Source of the DNA: Persicaria tinctoria
Lineage: Eukaryota > Streptophyta > Magnoliopsida > Caryophyllales > Polygonaceae
Length of the DNA stretch: 64,000 bases
Assembly: GCA_037127255.1 (NCBI GenBank)
Contig: JBANSL010000008.1
Location: forward strand, 38,639,373-38,703,372
Direction of reading: 5' to 3'
Positions 45,320 through 56,630 of the stretch are shown piece by piece. The notes under the pieces were generated by a model. That model saw nothing but the letters and a program-made list of their open reading frames with translations. It did no database searches and was not told where the DNA came from. Position numbers and translations under genes: made by a program. Every line of letters starts with the position of its first letter. The stretch's first letter is position 1.

Positions 45320-46051
45320 TTTGTGCATGTCGAAGCTCAACATCACTTATCTTTCTTCGTAACTTGTTGTGTAGTAGATCGATTAAGTAGTGATTTAGTG
45401 ACTCTAGTAGTCATCGGTGTTCATTAATTAGTAGTTTGTGTAATTGTGTTACTCGATCGCTTGCTCGGTTGAGTAGACATATATACCTTTTTATGTCCAA
45501 TCAATTTTCCATTTTTCATTTTCGACTTCTCTATTCATAAAAATTTTCTCAACTACTCGGCCGAAAAGCCAAAATGCCATCTCAATATTAGCTCGCCCAA
45601 GTAGACAGCTTCGTCGATGCTTGTCTTGTTCTTTCACTTGTCATGCACGGTTAGATTCCATCTTAATTTCATCATTATTTTTTCTCCCTGCGTTTTCCTT
45701 CATTTTCACCTCGACTTGCCTATTTTTATTTTTAGCCTGAAAATGTACAAAAGACAAGTGAAGACATCGATACTTTAAAAAAAATAAAATTAACCTATTC
45801 ATAATTGACACTAATTAGCTAACTATATTGACACACAACCTAACTAAAACCGACTCTAACTAGACCTTCAAACCATGTAATTATACATATCATCAGAAAC
45901 CTCTCCTCTTTGTAGGTTATAAGTTGAAATTGGATGCGATGTGGCTTCCCTAATACAAGATATAATGGTCTCTATTATCATACGTAGTTCATGAGTTGAT
46001 GATGATTTGGTTCAATCAAACAAAGACCGAGCATCAATTATAAATCAGAAA
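45320..46051. other. Intron 3 interior
   Basis: No gene, repeat or element boundary recognised. Confidence 0.5.
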
Positions 46052-46328
46052 TGTAAAAAAAAAAAGGGGAATTAATGGAGACACAGAATTAGGAAGAAGA
46101 AAGTCGATCAACTTTAATCCTAAGAGGTCTCATCCACTTTTTCTCTAAATACACACAACAAATAAGACAGATCCATGGTATCGATACCCGTACAACTTAA
46201 CATAAGAAGAAAAAAAAGGGGGAAAATACATGGCCTATTCCCCAAAGAACACTTAAACTATGATTAGAAATTATTTGGCTGTAAAATAGGGATTAACCAA
46301 ATTAATTATCCTTTAGCAAATCACATCA
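46052..46328 (-). mobile_element. Ty1/copia 3' LTR (short)
   Basis: On the - strand it begins TGATGTGATTTGCTAAAGG right after a polypurine tract (CTTGAGGGAGAG) and appears to end CCTTTTTTTTTTTACA. About 277 bp, a normal size for small copia lineages. The far end is inferred from the TG/CA rule. Confidence 0.55.
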
Positions 46329-46340
46329 CTCTCCCTCAAG

Positions 46341-46710
46341 ATTGGAGTTGCATAATTGAATCACCACTCCAAGCTTGGACAAAAGTTTCCTTTGCTTGAT
46401 CTTGGCTGAGAACTTTGGTAAAAACATCAGCTGGTTGATATCTGGTGCTTATATATTTTGCCTCAATTTCCTTGTTCAAGACCTTATCTCTCACAAGATG
46501 ACAGTCAGCTTCAATGTGTTTTGTCCTCTCATGGAAGACTGATTTCTGACTATGTGTAGAGCAGATTGATTATCACAATATAGTTCCACTACTCCTTCAT
46601 GGTTTACTTTTATATCATTCAACAGTCGCACTAGCTAGGTTATCTCACAACAAGTTACTACCATGGCTCTGTATTCAGACTCAGCCGTTGACATGGCTAC
46701 AAAGGCCAAG
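46341..46710 (-). pseudogene. Ty1/copia RNase H fragment
   Basis: The - strand reads AFVAMSTAESEYRAMVVTCC, a stop, LVRLLNDIKVNHEGVVELYC then DNQSAL, and after a slip HERTKHIEADCHLVRDKVLN and YISTRYQPADVFTKVLS. These are the hallmark end blocks of copia RNase H (STAESEYxA; CDNxSA; RTKHIExDxHxxRD; ADxxTK). Everything 5' of this is missing. It lies about 200 bp before ACD11 exon 4. Confidence 0.85.
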
Positions 46711-46905
46711 AAGCAATTAATCCTTTATTACAATCTCCCTAAAGATTGAGTCATTTTTCTTGTGTGATATTTTTTTTACCACTCTTTTAAATATTGAATT
46801 ATTTTAATTAATTTTGTAATTTTATTTTTCCTCTTTTGAAATGTAACGACCAATAATAATACCTCAAATTACTGACATCCTTACAATGTTCTTTACATCT
46901 TGCAG

Positions 46906-47012
46906 CGAAGTCCGCTTCCATCCAGATGCAGAATTATGTAATAGCATCTAAACCAGTGATCAAGTACATTGAGGATCTCTTCGATATGAAAGGCTTGGGG
47001 ATAGTCTTGTAG
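46906..47012 (+). CDS. ACD11: ACD11-like protein, exon 4 and stop
   Basis: Acceptor TCTTGCAG. The exon completes a split codon (G plus CG, Ala) and reads KSASIQMQNYVIASKPVIKY then IEDLFDMKGLGIVL and TAG. It matches the C-terminal helix of ACD11 (KIHMQSYVNSSAPLITYLDN, then LFLSKQLGIDW). The stop position agrees with the family. Confidence 0.9.
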
Positions 47013-47519
47013 TCAAATTCACACATACTCTATTGCATTTAACTGGTTTAAATAAGATAAAACATAAGTATTAAATATCCACTTTTCAATATATGTTATA
47101 ATATTATTTTGTACTTTTTTTTATTGATTTTAGATAAACACTAAAAATCCCTGGTCAGATCAAACCTAGCCACTAAAGCAAATTTTATTATACAAAACTT
47201 TATGCTCTCGACTAAAATATTGAAGATCTCGATCAAATTAACTGATATTTCTTTTGTAATAACGACACATCATACAAACTAATTTTTGGATGGGATAAAA
47301 TATGTAAAAGAAAAAAATTATCGCGGAACAAGAATTCGCAAAACCAAAGGCATGAACAATGCTCTTTAAATAAAGCTACTATGGAAGATCCTTGCTGAAC
47401 CACAAAACCCATGGCACAGATAATTTCAAATATATATTTGAAGGAAGAACATATCCTCAACTACACAAAAAAAAAAAGGTCTCATACAATGGACGAAACC
47501 AATTGAAATCAAGGATGAG
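47013..47519. other. 3' flank of the ACD11-like gene
   Basis: AT-rich; AATAAGATAAAACATAAG near 47,052 could serve as a polyadenylation region. No other gene. Confidence 0.4.
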
Positions 47520-48250
47520 TTTTGCAAAGGACCGACTTGACAAATAGGTAATGGAAAGGCCGTCAATTTATGGATTGATAGATGGCTTGACGAGGATATT
47601 TTGGAGGAAAGGTATCTTCCAGCAGTCCATATTTTAAAAAAAATGACAAATTTGAGAGATATATAAGCGCAAGCCGAAAATGAAATATCACTGAACTAAC
47701 AACCTAATGTGCGAAAGCTCTAAATTTAGCATGATCGGAGTTTGATGAGTTTAAAATCCTAGATATGATGTAAGCCTGAATTTTCAAGGAATGACGAGAA
47801 ACCACTATCATAGCAATCAAGCAAATGTAAGTCGATTTTTCTACAATCCATTGCTAAGATGAAAGTCGTAGCTTAGGTAAAGGACTTTTTTCAAGGCTAA
47901 TATCTCAATATGCATTAGCTTATGTACTATTTAATCTTCCACATGTATTCACTTTAAATGGTTGGTGTTGAACATTTGAATTTATTTGTAGACTTGTATC
48001 ATTGAATGCTATTTTGTGGATGAATTGAAAATGTTATTATTTTCTTATTGAGTACTACATATTTATGTCTGAACTTTCGCCCCACCTACATCACTTCACT
48101 ATGTTTTCCTTGGCCAGCATCAATCACGATGATATTTCGATAGTGAAGAGTTTTGATAGGATAAAGTATTAGAAATCAAACATATGATATTTACATTCAA
48201 AATGCCAGGAAAAGTACTCTTTTGGAGCAATAAAAGGTCAGGTGTATTGC
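47520..48250 (+). pseudogene. LINE fragments downstream of the RT domain
   Basis: At 47,545-47,660 the + strand reads QIGNGKAVNLWIDRWLDEDI then LEERYLPAVHILKKMTNLRD. This is the conserved linker after plant LINE RT (IGxGxxVxLWxDxWL). Near 48,195 KMPGKVLFW follows in the same orientation (the zf-RVT entry WKxKxPxKVxxFxW). Several stops and indels lie between. The spacing suggests one long-decayed LINE copy continuing to 49,858. Confidence 0.7.
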
Positions 48251-49545
48251 TACTGCATGCTCTTTAGTTGGACTGATTTATCTAGATGACAAGGATCAAC
48301 CATGGGGCCATGTCCTGTTTATTGTACCCTAATTGTGCTAAAGGATCAATGTTCTTATCGGAAAAAAAGGACACAAACGAAGAACTATCACTAATATAAT
48401 TTCGTTCAACCACAAATACAATTGCAATTATTGTAATTTGGAACTCGTAATCAAACCAAAGGAGTAGAACTAGAAAATCAAAAGAGAATTCAATTTTCAA
48501 CCGGCCAATTATAGCACTTACGAACAACTTTTAAAGACATGACACAACATTAACAGCTAAGAAACTATGGGAAAACATTTTTGTCTCAAAGACGTGCATT
48601 CAGTATCACACATTGAAACTTGAAAATTGAAAAATTACTCTTATCTTCAACCCTCATAAAAAACACGAGCCATAAAGAGAACTCTTGCGGGACTTGGTTC
48701 CACATTTGAATATCCAAACATGACAACTTTGCGATTGTAATTGTACACACATACTAATCCTGTAAAGTGTCATGTAGAAGTCCAGTTCTGCCATTAGAAT
48801 ATTAGATTCATCAGCTAAAGGAAAGAACGTGCTAGTTTCACTCTTGAACTTCTAACACTAGTATGTCCACTGCATGAAATCTGAAATTTTTGCTTATGTG
48901 CATTGAACTTAAATACAAGTATATCTTGAATAGGTAAATATATAGATGAGATGATTAACCAATTACAAAAGATAAGACCAAACTCAGGGTCTTATATAAA
49001 AGGAGGTATCGTATACCAAAAATATCCCCCTATGCCCTCCAAAATACACAAAAGCTTAATCTAATCGCCCAACTACCAAAGACCCTCTATCGCTCCCCTC
49101 TCCCAACTATCCTATCCATCTTCTATTGTTCCCAACTTAGCTTTCGTTCTAGGCTTTTCACAAGTGATTTGCACTTCCACTTTGCTGAAAAGCAGGAACG
49201 ACAGCTTGCTATTATATGCATAGCACATGCTTTCGGTTGGAATTGTTCATCACTAAATACTAGCTTGTTCCTGTACATCAAAGTAAATAGTAGCTTGAAA
49301 CACCTGCAATTTTGCTTGATATAGCTACGTCTTTTGCACCTACAATGACTCATTAGCGAACCACTCTAGACATTCTCTAACATTAGTATGTCGAACGGAG
49401 ATACCTTAGCGCGTCCGCACAAGCCCGCTTTCCCAGTCCTTTTACTACTTTTTTCCTTTCTTCCCTCTTTCTGCTATTCTTGGGCATCATCAGAAAGTTT
49501 CTCTATAATACTTGTAAGTTGACTAAGGGTTTAGAACCTTAACCA
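48251..49545. other. Unassigned AT-rich stretch
   Basis: No convincing gene. Short open frames on the - strand (48,282-48,527; 49,123-49,353) show no family pattern. Confidence 0.45.
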
Positions 49546-49547
49546 AT

Positions 49548-49735
49548 TCCTTGGTGCCTTTTTATCCAGTTTGTGCTTCCTATATTGCAGGCGAAGAGAT
49601 GTGATCACAATGGTGTCTTAAAGGAAGAAATGTATTCTTTCAAAGGGTCCTTGGTGCCCTTTTATCCAGTTTGTGCTTCCTACATTGCAGGTGAAGAGAT
49701 GTGATCAAAATGGTGTCTTAAAGGAAGAAATGTAT
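49548..49735 (+). repeat. ~100-bp tandem duplication
   Basis: CCTTGGTGCC...TTATCCAGTTTGTGCTTCC and the following AAGAGATGTGATCA...AAGGAAGAAATGTATTC occur twice in a row (from about 49,548 and 49,650), differing at only a few bases. Confidence 0.9.
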
Positions 49736-49858
49736 TCTTCCAAAGGGCAAGATGCTACTGAATGTATGATGTGCAAGACAGAGGAAGAAAGTGAAGATCA
49801 TTTGTGGTTTAAATGCCCGGTTATCCAGGAGGTTCAAACGCTTGTATTTGGATGCGGA
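49690..49858 (+). pseudogene. LINE zf-RVT domain fragment
   Basis: The frame reads KRCDQNGVLKEEMYSSKGQD then ATECMMCKTEEESEDHLWFK and CPV. C-x2-C-x8-H-L-x-F-x-C is the zf-RVT zinc-binding motif found after RT in plant LINEs. It runs into the start of the Tat LTR at about 49,859. Confidence 0.75.
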
Positions 49859-50464
49859 TGAAGGTCACATGCAGCTCAACCAGATGCCACACATGCCCAC
49901 CACCCACACGCCCTTCCCCTTGGAACACGTGGCAGCCATACCTCGACAAATGACCAAAAGGAAGGAACATTCCCCTGGGGGGGGGGGGCTTGAGTGCACA
50001 CTATAAAAGCGAGAAGACACTCTAAGATAAAGGCTTTTTCGGAAAACTTAAAGGAGGGTATTTTCCTACATAGATCACGGGACGAAGTCTATGCGTGACA
50101 TTACCAATCTCACCTCACAAGTGCCAAATATCAATCATAATCGCCAGGATAAGAACTCATTCTCTTCGAATAGCCTTGATTAAATCGACGCCCGAAGGGT
50201 GGAACGAGCCACAGTTAGGACTCGGTGGCACCCGTCGTTGGTCATCTGCCATCCGCGGATGACTGAACTGGGGTAAGACCGTCTTAAAATGTGTGGTCAT
50301 CCCGGCACAAGTAAAGGTCCTCCCCCCTAAGATAGTAGCTATGTGAGACCGATCTCAATGGGAGGAACTTCAGGTAAGACCGTTGACCACTTAAATCGGA
50401 ACACATGACACCCCCCTCCATGGAAACGTGGGGTGGGGTCCACTTTTCAAAAGCCGTTTTATCA
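49859..50464 (+). mobile_element. 5' LTR of Tat-type element A
   Basis: Ends GCCGTTTTATCA one base before the primer binding site. Contains a TATA box CACTATAAAAGCG (50,001-50,013) with transcription expected to begin about 30 bases on. A G-run of 11 lies at about 49,978-49,988. The start is placed at TGAAGGTCAC where LINE similarity ends and is uncertain. Confidence 0.65.
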
Positions 50465-50465
50465 C

Positions 50466-50483
50466 TGGCGCTGTCCGTGGGAA
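50466..50483 (+). promoter_or_regulatory. Primer binding site of element A
   Basis: TGGCGCTGTCCGTGGGAA, one base after the LTR, is the usual Tat-lineage primer binding site form (TGGCGCCGTCTGTGGGA), with two changes. Confidence 0.75.
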
Positions 50484-50587
50484 CAGTCTCACGCTAAGAG
50501 GTTTCAAGGGAGTTCATGCTTATAGAACTGGCATAAACTCTTCTCTAATAATGGATTATAAATCTTACAGGTAGCAGATAAAAGAAG

Positions 50588-52187
50588 ATGAGCAATCACA
50601 TGGAGGATGCGTCCAATATGATGAGTCATGACGCGGATGAGACCGTAGGGTCTGCCCCGTACAATGCCTCTCCGAACCCCTCGAGGGCTTACGGCGACCC
50701 TGCCCTCTCACCATACGTACCCCAGCACCTCGGGCAGGACGGGGAGTTCAATGAAGATCACTTCTCCCCCCCTCCAAATCCCGAACATATTTGGCAAGGT
50801 GATGGGGTAAACGGGGGCTACTGTTTTCCCCCACCGAACCCTCGACATTTCTTCTTCTACGGATAGGATGGTTTCCAAACCCCCCGACAGGAATATGTTC
50901 GCGATGGTTTCTACAGAAACAACTACGGTAACGCCTGGCAGGAACGTCACCAACAGGTTCTACCATGGCGGACAGTCTTCAGACATGTCCATGTCTAATA
51001 GGGACAACTCATCCCACACGCGGATGGGTACGCCGGACCTCATACCTTCAGTCTTTTCGAGCGAAATCTGCAAGGCCCCAGTCCCCAAGCGGTGGAGGGA
51101 CGTCAATCTCATGAAATATGATGGCACTACCGACCCAGATGATCACATGTGCCATTTCGTGACGGCTATGGGGATAAACGAGTACAACGACGCAATGCTC
51201 TGCCACACTTTCCCGTCGACTCTGACCAACATAGCCCTGACATGGTTCACTAACCTCCCGCAGAATTCCATAACCGGTTTCGCGCAAGTTTCTCAGGTAT
51301 TCAAATCACACTTTGGGAGCTCCCGGTCGCGCAAGAAAACCATGCTGGACCTGAATTCCATCAAATGGGGAATACATGAGACCTTGGGGCAATTCTTTGC
51401 ACGATTCACCGATGTAGTGGTACAGATCCCGAATTTCAACCACGAGTCAGCGGTCATCATCCTCATGGGGAACCTGCTAGAAGATGACTTCAAGACTCGC
51501 TTGTTCATAAAGAAACCTAAGAGCTACGACACACTGAGAGACATGGTATCCACCCAGATTGAGGTAGAAGAGGCCGCGACCTCAAGTTCGAGGGCGAATG
51601 AAGGACAGCAAGGTTTCTTCGGGTTGGGAAGTCCCAAAAGGATAAGGGGGCGGGAAAGCAGATGAGGCAGCACTCTACGGATCACCGACCTGCATCTCGG
51701 TAGGACGAAGTGCACTTTAACAATGAAAGAAGGAACCCAGTCGTAGATCCGAACGAGCATGGCCAAGGGGCGCGGCGTGACAAAGAGCACAGCTCCTCCT
51801 GGAGAGACGAAGGATGCCGCGACTATGGGCAGCCTCATCGCGGCCCCTAGGATCCGAGAGAAGAACAATATGTGGAATATCAAAGGGGTCATCGACAAGT
51901 TTAGAGGGAAGAATATCCACGACGACAGGGAGATCGGAATGAGCAACCGCGTTATCCCCTGTACAACCACGGAAGAGAGTGGGGCAGAAGATGGCGAGGT
52001 GGCTGAAGGGGCAAGGCCCAGCCGGCACAACGCTCAGTTAACCAAGCTCCTAGAAATGAAGCCCGCCATGAGGAAACTCGGACCAACCGGATACCTGAAC
52101 CCGAAGGCTTCATCGATACCTTGGCAGGGGGACCGTCACTTTCAGGGGCTAGCCGACAAAATAGGAAGAACTAAGAGAGAGAGGTGA
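50588..52187 (+). pseudogene. Element A gag, frameshifted
   Basis: An N-terminal piece (50,588-50,866; starts MSNHMEDASNMMSHDADETV) ends in a stop. The frame at 50,868-51,665 then carries the gag core: RWRDVNLMKYDGTTDPDDHM, ALTWFTNLPQNSITGFAQVS, LGQFFARFTDVVVQIPNF and DDFKTRLFIKKPKSYDTL. That is the Retrotrans_gag pattern of Tat elements (KYDGxxDPxxHL; W..L...SI.sF..L...F...F). A third piece (51,759-52,187) ends the gag region. No CCHC knuckle was found. At least two frame breaks make it non-functional. Confidence 0.85.
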
Positions 52188-52885
52188 AGCAGCCCCTCTC
52201 ATCAGCAAGCCAAAGGATCGCCTCGCATAGCCATACAGAGGTCATTTTTGCCACGAAGGATGTCGAGGGTGTCCGCATGCCACATGCGGATCCACTGGTT
52301 ATCCACGCCCAAATCAACACCAAGACCGTCAGGAGGGTCTTCATAGATATTGGCTCGTCCGTAGACATCCTATCCTGGGAAGCCTTCTCCCAGATAGGTA
52401 TATCCGTGTCAGCTTTGAAACCCTGCCATAGGACCCTGGTGACGTTTTCTGGGGATGAGGTACAGGTGGCGGGTACTATAGAATTAACGGTACTGCTAGG
52501 CACAACCCCCAACCGCCGATTGGAGAACATAGTGTTCACAGTGGTCAGGATACCGACAACTTACAATGCGCTACTCGGTAGGGTGTCTCTCTACAAATTC
52601 CGAATGGCGGTGTCTATATACCATTTCAAAGGGAAGTTCCCAATACCGGGAGGAGGAACAAGAGAAGTTTGTGGCCAACAACCAGAGAGCAAAAACTGTT
52701 ATATGACTTCCCTCCGAAAAAATAAAGAAGTAATGTGTCTCTGTGATACTGCACAGAGTGAAGTTGGGGGAACGGATGAAAGCCTCCAGGAGGGGGATGA
52801 AAGGCTAGAAAACCCAGAAGAGAGGACTCAAGAAGCTGACCTTGAGGTTAGACCGGAGGAACGAGAGATCCCGACCGCGGACTAG
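52188..52885 (+). pseudogene. Element A protease
   Basis: Open frame with an aspartic protease fold pattern: RRVFIDIGSSVDILSWEAFS, then LVTFSGDEVQVAGTIELTVL and TTYNALLGR. The active site of Tat proteases is D-T-G-S-S; here it is DIGSS, so the Thr is lost and activity is doubtful. A charged Glu/Asp-rich tail (EEREIPTAD) leads to a stop before RT. Confidence 0.8.
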
Positions 52886-52930
52886 AGGACGGTCCATCAA
52901 CCTTTCTCCAACCCTGAAGAAAGAATTTAT

Positions 52931-53282
52931 ATGGGCCAGGATCTGGGAACAGAGGAGAAAGATCGTGTCCTGAGCATCATCCAACAGTCCTGTGACGTGT
53001 TCGCATGGTCATCCAAAGACCTTCTAGGGGTCCCTGCGTCCATAGCCATCCACACCCTTCGGATCCGCCATGACGCTCGACCAATAGCTCAGAAGAAGAG
53101 AAGAATGGCCCCTGGGCGGTCCCAGGCCGTCAAGGAGGAAGTAGAGAAGCTGTTAGAAGCAGGTTTTATAGAAGCAGTGGAAGATTCTGTCTGGCTTTCG
53201 AACGTCGTCCTAGTCAAGAAGGCAAACAGGAAGTGGAGAATGTACGTGGATTTCTCCGATTTGAACAAGTCGTGCCCAAAAG
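52931..53282 (+). pseudogene. Element A reverse transcriptase, N-terminal stub
   Basis: The frame reads VFAWSSKDLLGVPASIAIH, then AVKEEVEKLLEAGFIEAVED and NVVLVKKANRKWRMYVDFSD then LNKSCPKE. These are the first RT blocks of Tat elements. It stops exactly there: the rest of RT, RNase H and the integrase core are missing, and the next base on belongs to the LTR of element B. The expected continuation (CPKDxFPLPRID) is replaced by EIEGEEVVSLSLL. Confidence 0.9.
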
Positions 53283-54184
53283 AGATAGAAGGAGAAGAGG
53301 TTGTAAGTTTGAGTTTATTAATGCAAGTTAGTTCTTTTTCATCAAAGATGTCTGCTATTGCGATGAAGAGCGAGTAGTCCACCCACTTCTAAGGTCGGGG
53401 TGAGCCCAGCAGTAGCCATGTAAGGTGATGCGGTAAAGGTTTGATCTTTTTATGCAATTCGTCTTCTATCCCTATGAGCATGATTCTTTTGCGAGAGTTG
53501 AAGGTGATCCTTGTTTGTGTTATTGAAGTGAAAGTGATCTTAATGCAACTTGGGTTAATTATGTGAAAAGGGTTAGTAACAATTAGGGTTTATGCGAAAG
53601 CCTCTATATTTCTATTTGTTAATAACGAAAGTTATTTGATGGAAAGCATGATCTTTTATGCCTTTATGTGTTATTTTGCATGGTTATCGTTGTGGTGTTT
53701 ATACCCTGGCCTTGGAAGTATTTTAGTTTATTGAATTATCAAAATCTGCGTTCTGTGTTCGAGAAGATTGCAATTTCAAGTTTCAGCTTTTACTCGACGT
53801 CGGGGATATTTAGTCGATATCGAGCAGGCTTTACTCGATATCGAGTTGATTTTGCCGACTTCGGGTTGTTTCTATTGGTCTTTGCTTCTGTTGGTCGATT
53901 TCAGTTTCTGTTGTCGATATCGAGGACTGTTGCTCGATATCGAGTAGCTTTTGTTGTTGCTTTTGTTTTCTTTTATGCTTTTATTTGGTATTTCTATCTT
54001 TCTTTCTATCTATTACTTCTGTCTGTGAGAATTACAGCTACCTGAGATCCACTGACGTGCTTCCTCGTGGATCGATCCTGACTTCCCGTTGCTACATCAG
54101 GAGGAGGTCTTGTAATCATTTACGTGGGCAGAATCTGGTTTGATCCATTTCATTATATTTTAAACTCGATTTCCTCCTACAACA
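53283..54184 (+). mobile_element. 5' LTR of Athila-like element B, 5'-truncated
   Basis: From GAAGGAGAAGAGG onward it matches 57,720-58,551 of the 3' LTR closely, except for a ~70-bp piece present here (near 53,495-53,580) and missing in the 3' copy. The first ~1,090 bp of the LTR are absent. It ends CTCCTACAACA before the primer binding site. TCGATATCGA sites are at 53,814, 53,835, 53,914 and 53,934. Confidence 0.9.
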
Positions 54185-54187
54185 AAT

Positions 54188-54205
54188 TGGCGTCGTTGCC
54201 GGGGA
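54188..54205 (+). promoter_or_regulatory. Primer binding site of element B (tRNA-Asp)
   Basis: TGGCGTCGTTGCCGGGGA, one mismatch from the complement of the tRNA-Asp 3' end, four bases after the LTR. Confidence 0.85.
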
Positions 54206-54267
54206 AGCAATCATTCGCGCCTTAGGTAGTTAAATCTCATGTTTGCTTTGAGTTACTTTGCAGGTGT

Positions 54268-55185
54268 ATGGACCGTTCTGGTCAACCACCTGAGTTTGAC
54301 GTCTTAGACGAACCGGAACGCCTCTTACATGTCCACGCTAAACTAAAAAGAGCCACGGCGGCCGCAGAAACACAAGAACAGCTAAATGAGAGGCTTCGGA
54401 GGGAAATAGCCACCAAAGATACTGCTCTCATCACTGAGAGAGCAGCCAGGGAACAGAAAGCTGAGCGTGCGAGGCAGGCAGAAGCTAAGCTTGTTTTGCG
54501 TAGATGGGAACATTACAGTAAATCGTCCAAACCAACAATGACAAGTTGGTTCGACAATGTCCCCTTCTATGAGCCAGTCGACATCGACTACCTGGACTCG
54601 ACATATACGCATTCTAGAGGAACTGATCCAGAAACACTAACCGAAATCGACTGTACCACAGAAATCCAGGTAGGTCCTTCTTCTATTTCGATTTCGGTAT
54701 CTATCTTTGAAGAATCTTTGGAAGGATCCCAAGAAGAAGAAGAGCCACCAACGCAAAATCCGGACGTCGTTGCCCATGGTGCTTCAAGGTCGCTTTTACC
54801 CTATAAGGTGAAGGCCATTCCTGACAATTTTGAGCAACCGATGTTCATATTCAGGTATGGGGTCCTAGCAAAGTGGCATGAAACTCCACAAGATGAGGTG
54901 GAAATATCTCTTCACATTCCACCGTTTTGCTGTAGTGGAGATGTGCAAACAAATCAACCAATGAAGCGGAAGAGGTATGATGATGATGTATGTATATTTT
55001 CATTATATCTTCCTTTATGCATGCCAGTTGGAGCCCAGGAAGATGAATGGGTGAAGCCATGGAGCATTTACTCGGGGAAGTTTAAGCTTCTTCATACAAT
55101 GCCCCTGGATGACATTCCACGCTTCCCACCACCGGAGGAACCACCAGATCCACCTATACCTCCGGACAAAGATGAGCCAGGCTAA
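54268..55185 (+). CDS. Element B chimeric ORF, 305 residues, intact
   Basis: Uninterrupted from ATG to TAA. The first ~75 residues (MDRSGQPPEFDVLDEPERLL, ETQEQLNERLRREI, ERAAREQKAERARQAEA) match the N-terminal coiled coil of element C's gag (MHRSGQTPEFDALDEPERFL). After LVLRRWEH the sequence is unrelated to gag and ends in a proline-rich tail (RFPPPEEPPDPPIPPDKDEP). The join looks like an internal deletion that removed most of gag and all of pol, yet left an open frame. The product may still be made; its function is unknown. No catalytic motif is seen, so B must rely on proteins of an element such as C. Confidence 0.7.
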   Translation: MDRSGQPPEFDVLDEPERLLHVHAKLKRATAAAETQEQLNERLRREIATKDTALITERAAREQKAERARQAEAKLVLRRWEHYSKSSKPTMTSWFDNVPFYEPVDIDYLDSTYTHSRGTDPETLTEIDCTTEIQVGPSSISISVSIFEESLEGSQEEEEPPTQNPDVVAHGASRSLLPYKVKAIPDNFEQPMFIFRYGVLAKWHETPQDEVEISLHIPPFCCSGDVQTNQPMKRKRYDDDVCIFSLYLPLCMPVGAQEDEWVKPWSIYSGKFKLLHTMPLDDIPRFPPPEEPPDPPIPPDKDEPG

Positions 55186-56617
55186 TGCTTAATGGAGAAA
55201 GTCGGCCTAGCGACTATAAAATCTAGAGCTTGTAAATAGACATTTATTTTTTGGGACTTTTGGACATTGTTGCTTTTGTTTGTTTTTGGTTTTGAACTTT
55301 TAGTTTTTCTATTGTGGGTATATGTCTTCTATATTTTTTCAGGTCCATGAGGATAGAAGCAAGCTAAAATTGGACTCGGCCCAGAGCATTTACACTCGAT
55401 ATTATGAAGCCCTGCACACCTGTCTAGTGAGTTTTTTCTCTACCCTTGTTTTTATACAGTGAGGACACTGTAATGTTTAAGTATAGGGTGGGGGAAGGGC
55501 TTACTTTATGCATATTTGATTTTATTCGACATTATGTGTGCATATTTAGAGTTTAATTCTTGAATTGCTTATAAATGGCTATATACTTTGGAATTCATTA
55601 TTGATTTATGTGCTTATATGCATGTTTTCCAAAGTTTGAAAAAATGACCCACATTGAAATAAAAATGTCATGGAATTCATTATTGATTAATGCCATGGAA
55701 GCTTATATCGAACTCGACGATGCAAAATTAGATTCATTAGAGATATAGCATGAAATTGCCTAGTAAAAGGAAGTCACAATAAAAATGCATATTTTCTTGA
55801 AAACCATGAAAGGAGGTAAAATATGATATTGCTTTTATCATGTTGAATGATAAGAGGATGGAGGACTTTATATTTCCATATAATGCTCATATTGTTATAT
55901 CCTAGCCTTACTTCCTATCCGGGGATTATGTTGAGAATGATGTTACATTATGGAGATGTTGTATGGTTGTTGTGTTGTTATTATCATTATTGGAGTTTGG
56001 TAGGAAATTGTTTGAAATATATGGAAAATTTAATGAGTGAGAAAAAATCCGATCACCTCAGGAGATAAAGGTAGATCGACCCTGCTTACTGAGATAATAG
56101 TTCAGTGAGATGGGACACATTGTGAGGAGTCCAAAGCACTAAGTATCCGGGACCATTCATGACACCCATGTTTGCGACTCGCGAGAAGGCAGTGCTGAGG
56201 TTAGAGAGGTAAAAGCATTATTATTGATAAAAGCATTATGAAAGGTGATGATTCTTATGAAGAAGGAATGTGGTAAAGAAAGTTTGGAAATACTCCATTT
56301 CCCCAAATTATTAGCACCACATTGCCAAAAATTTGCCCACCTTTTAACATTTTACCAACCTACTCCTTAGTGAGCTTAAATTGAAGTCCTCTTGATTATT
56401 GTTGCTTTATCACAAATTAATGTTTTACATAACCCTCCTTTTGTGAGTAGACGTTGCTCTTAAAATTGCACATGCATGGATCTGTGAAACCAGTACTTTT
56501 TCGAGGATGGTAATTGATTGCAGGGACATATGAGAATGAATATAATATGTTGAGAGTTTTCATTTCTTCCCCTGTATGACAAATAAAAGTATTGCTTGAG
56601 GACAAGCAAGCTTAAGT
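55186..56617 (+). other. Element B 3' internal region, non-coding
   Basis: T-rich, no conserved domain. It ends with GCTTGAGGACAAGCAAGC, a block found just before the polypurine tract of Athila-type elements. Confidence 0.6.
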
Positions 56618-56630
56618 ATGGGGTGTTTGT
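56618..56630 (+). promoter_or_regulatory. Polypurine tract region of element B
   Basis: ATGGGGTGTTTGT immediately before the LTR's TGTGAGCC. The purine run is short and interrupted, as in other Athila-like elements. Confidence 0.55.

Larger units (their letters stand above)
26592..47012 (+). other. ACD11: ACD11-like gene span (4 exons, 3 large introns)
   Basis: The gene encodes a homologue of ACCELERATED CELL DEATH 11, a soluble glycolipid-transfer-protein-fold protein that moves ceramide-1-phosphate between membranes; its loss in Arabidopsis triggers runaway cell death. Exons are 26,592-26,777, 34,054-34,224, 41,500-41,645 and 46,906-47,012. The introns are 7.3, 7.3 and 5.3 kb, nearly all transposon. 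Donor and acceptor phases agree at all three junctions (0, 2, 1), and the ungapped product would be 203 residues against 206 in Arabidopsis. A 2-base deletion in exon 2 breaks the frame, so either this is a recent pseudogene or the assembly has an error there. Confidence 0.85.

Noticed and set aside
48282..49353. Two - strand open frames of 76-81 codons
   Set aside because: Hydrophobic or mixed composition without family pattern, inside LINE debris of the other strand.
54181..54268. Short intron in the element B leader (CCTTAG/GTAGTT ... TTTGCAG/GTG)
   Set aside because: The interval is only about 45 bases, too short for a normal plant intron; element C has the same block.
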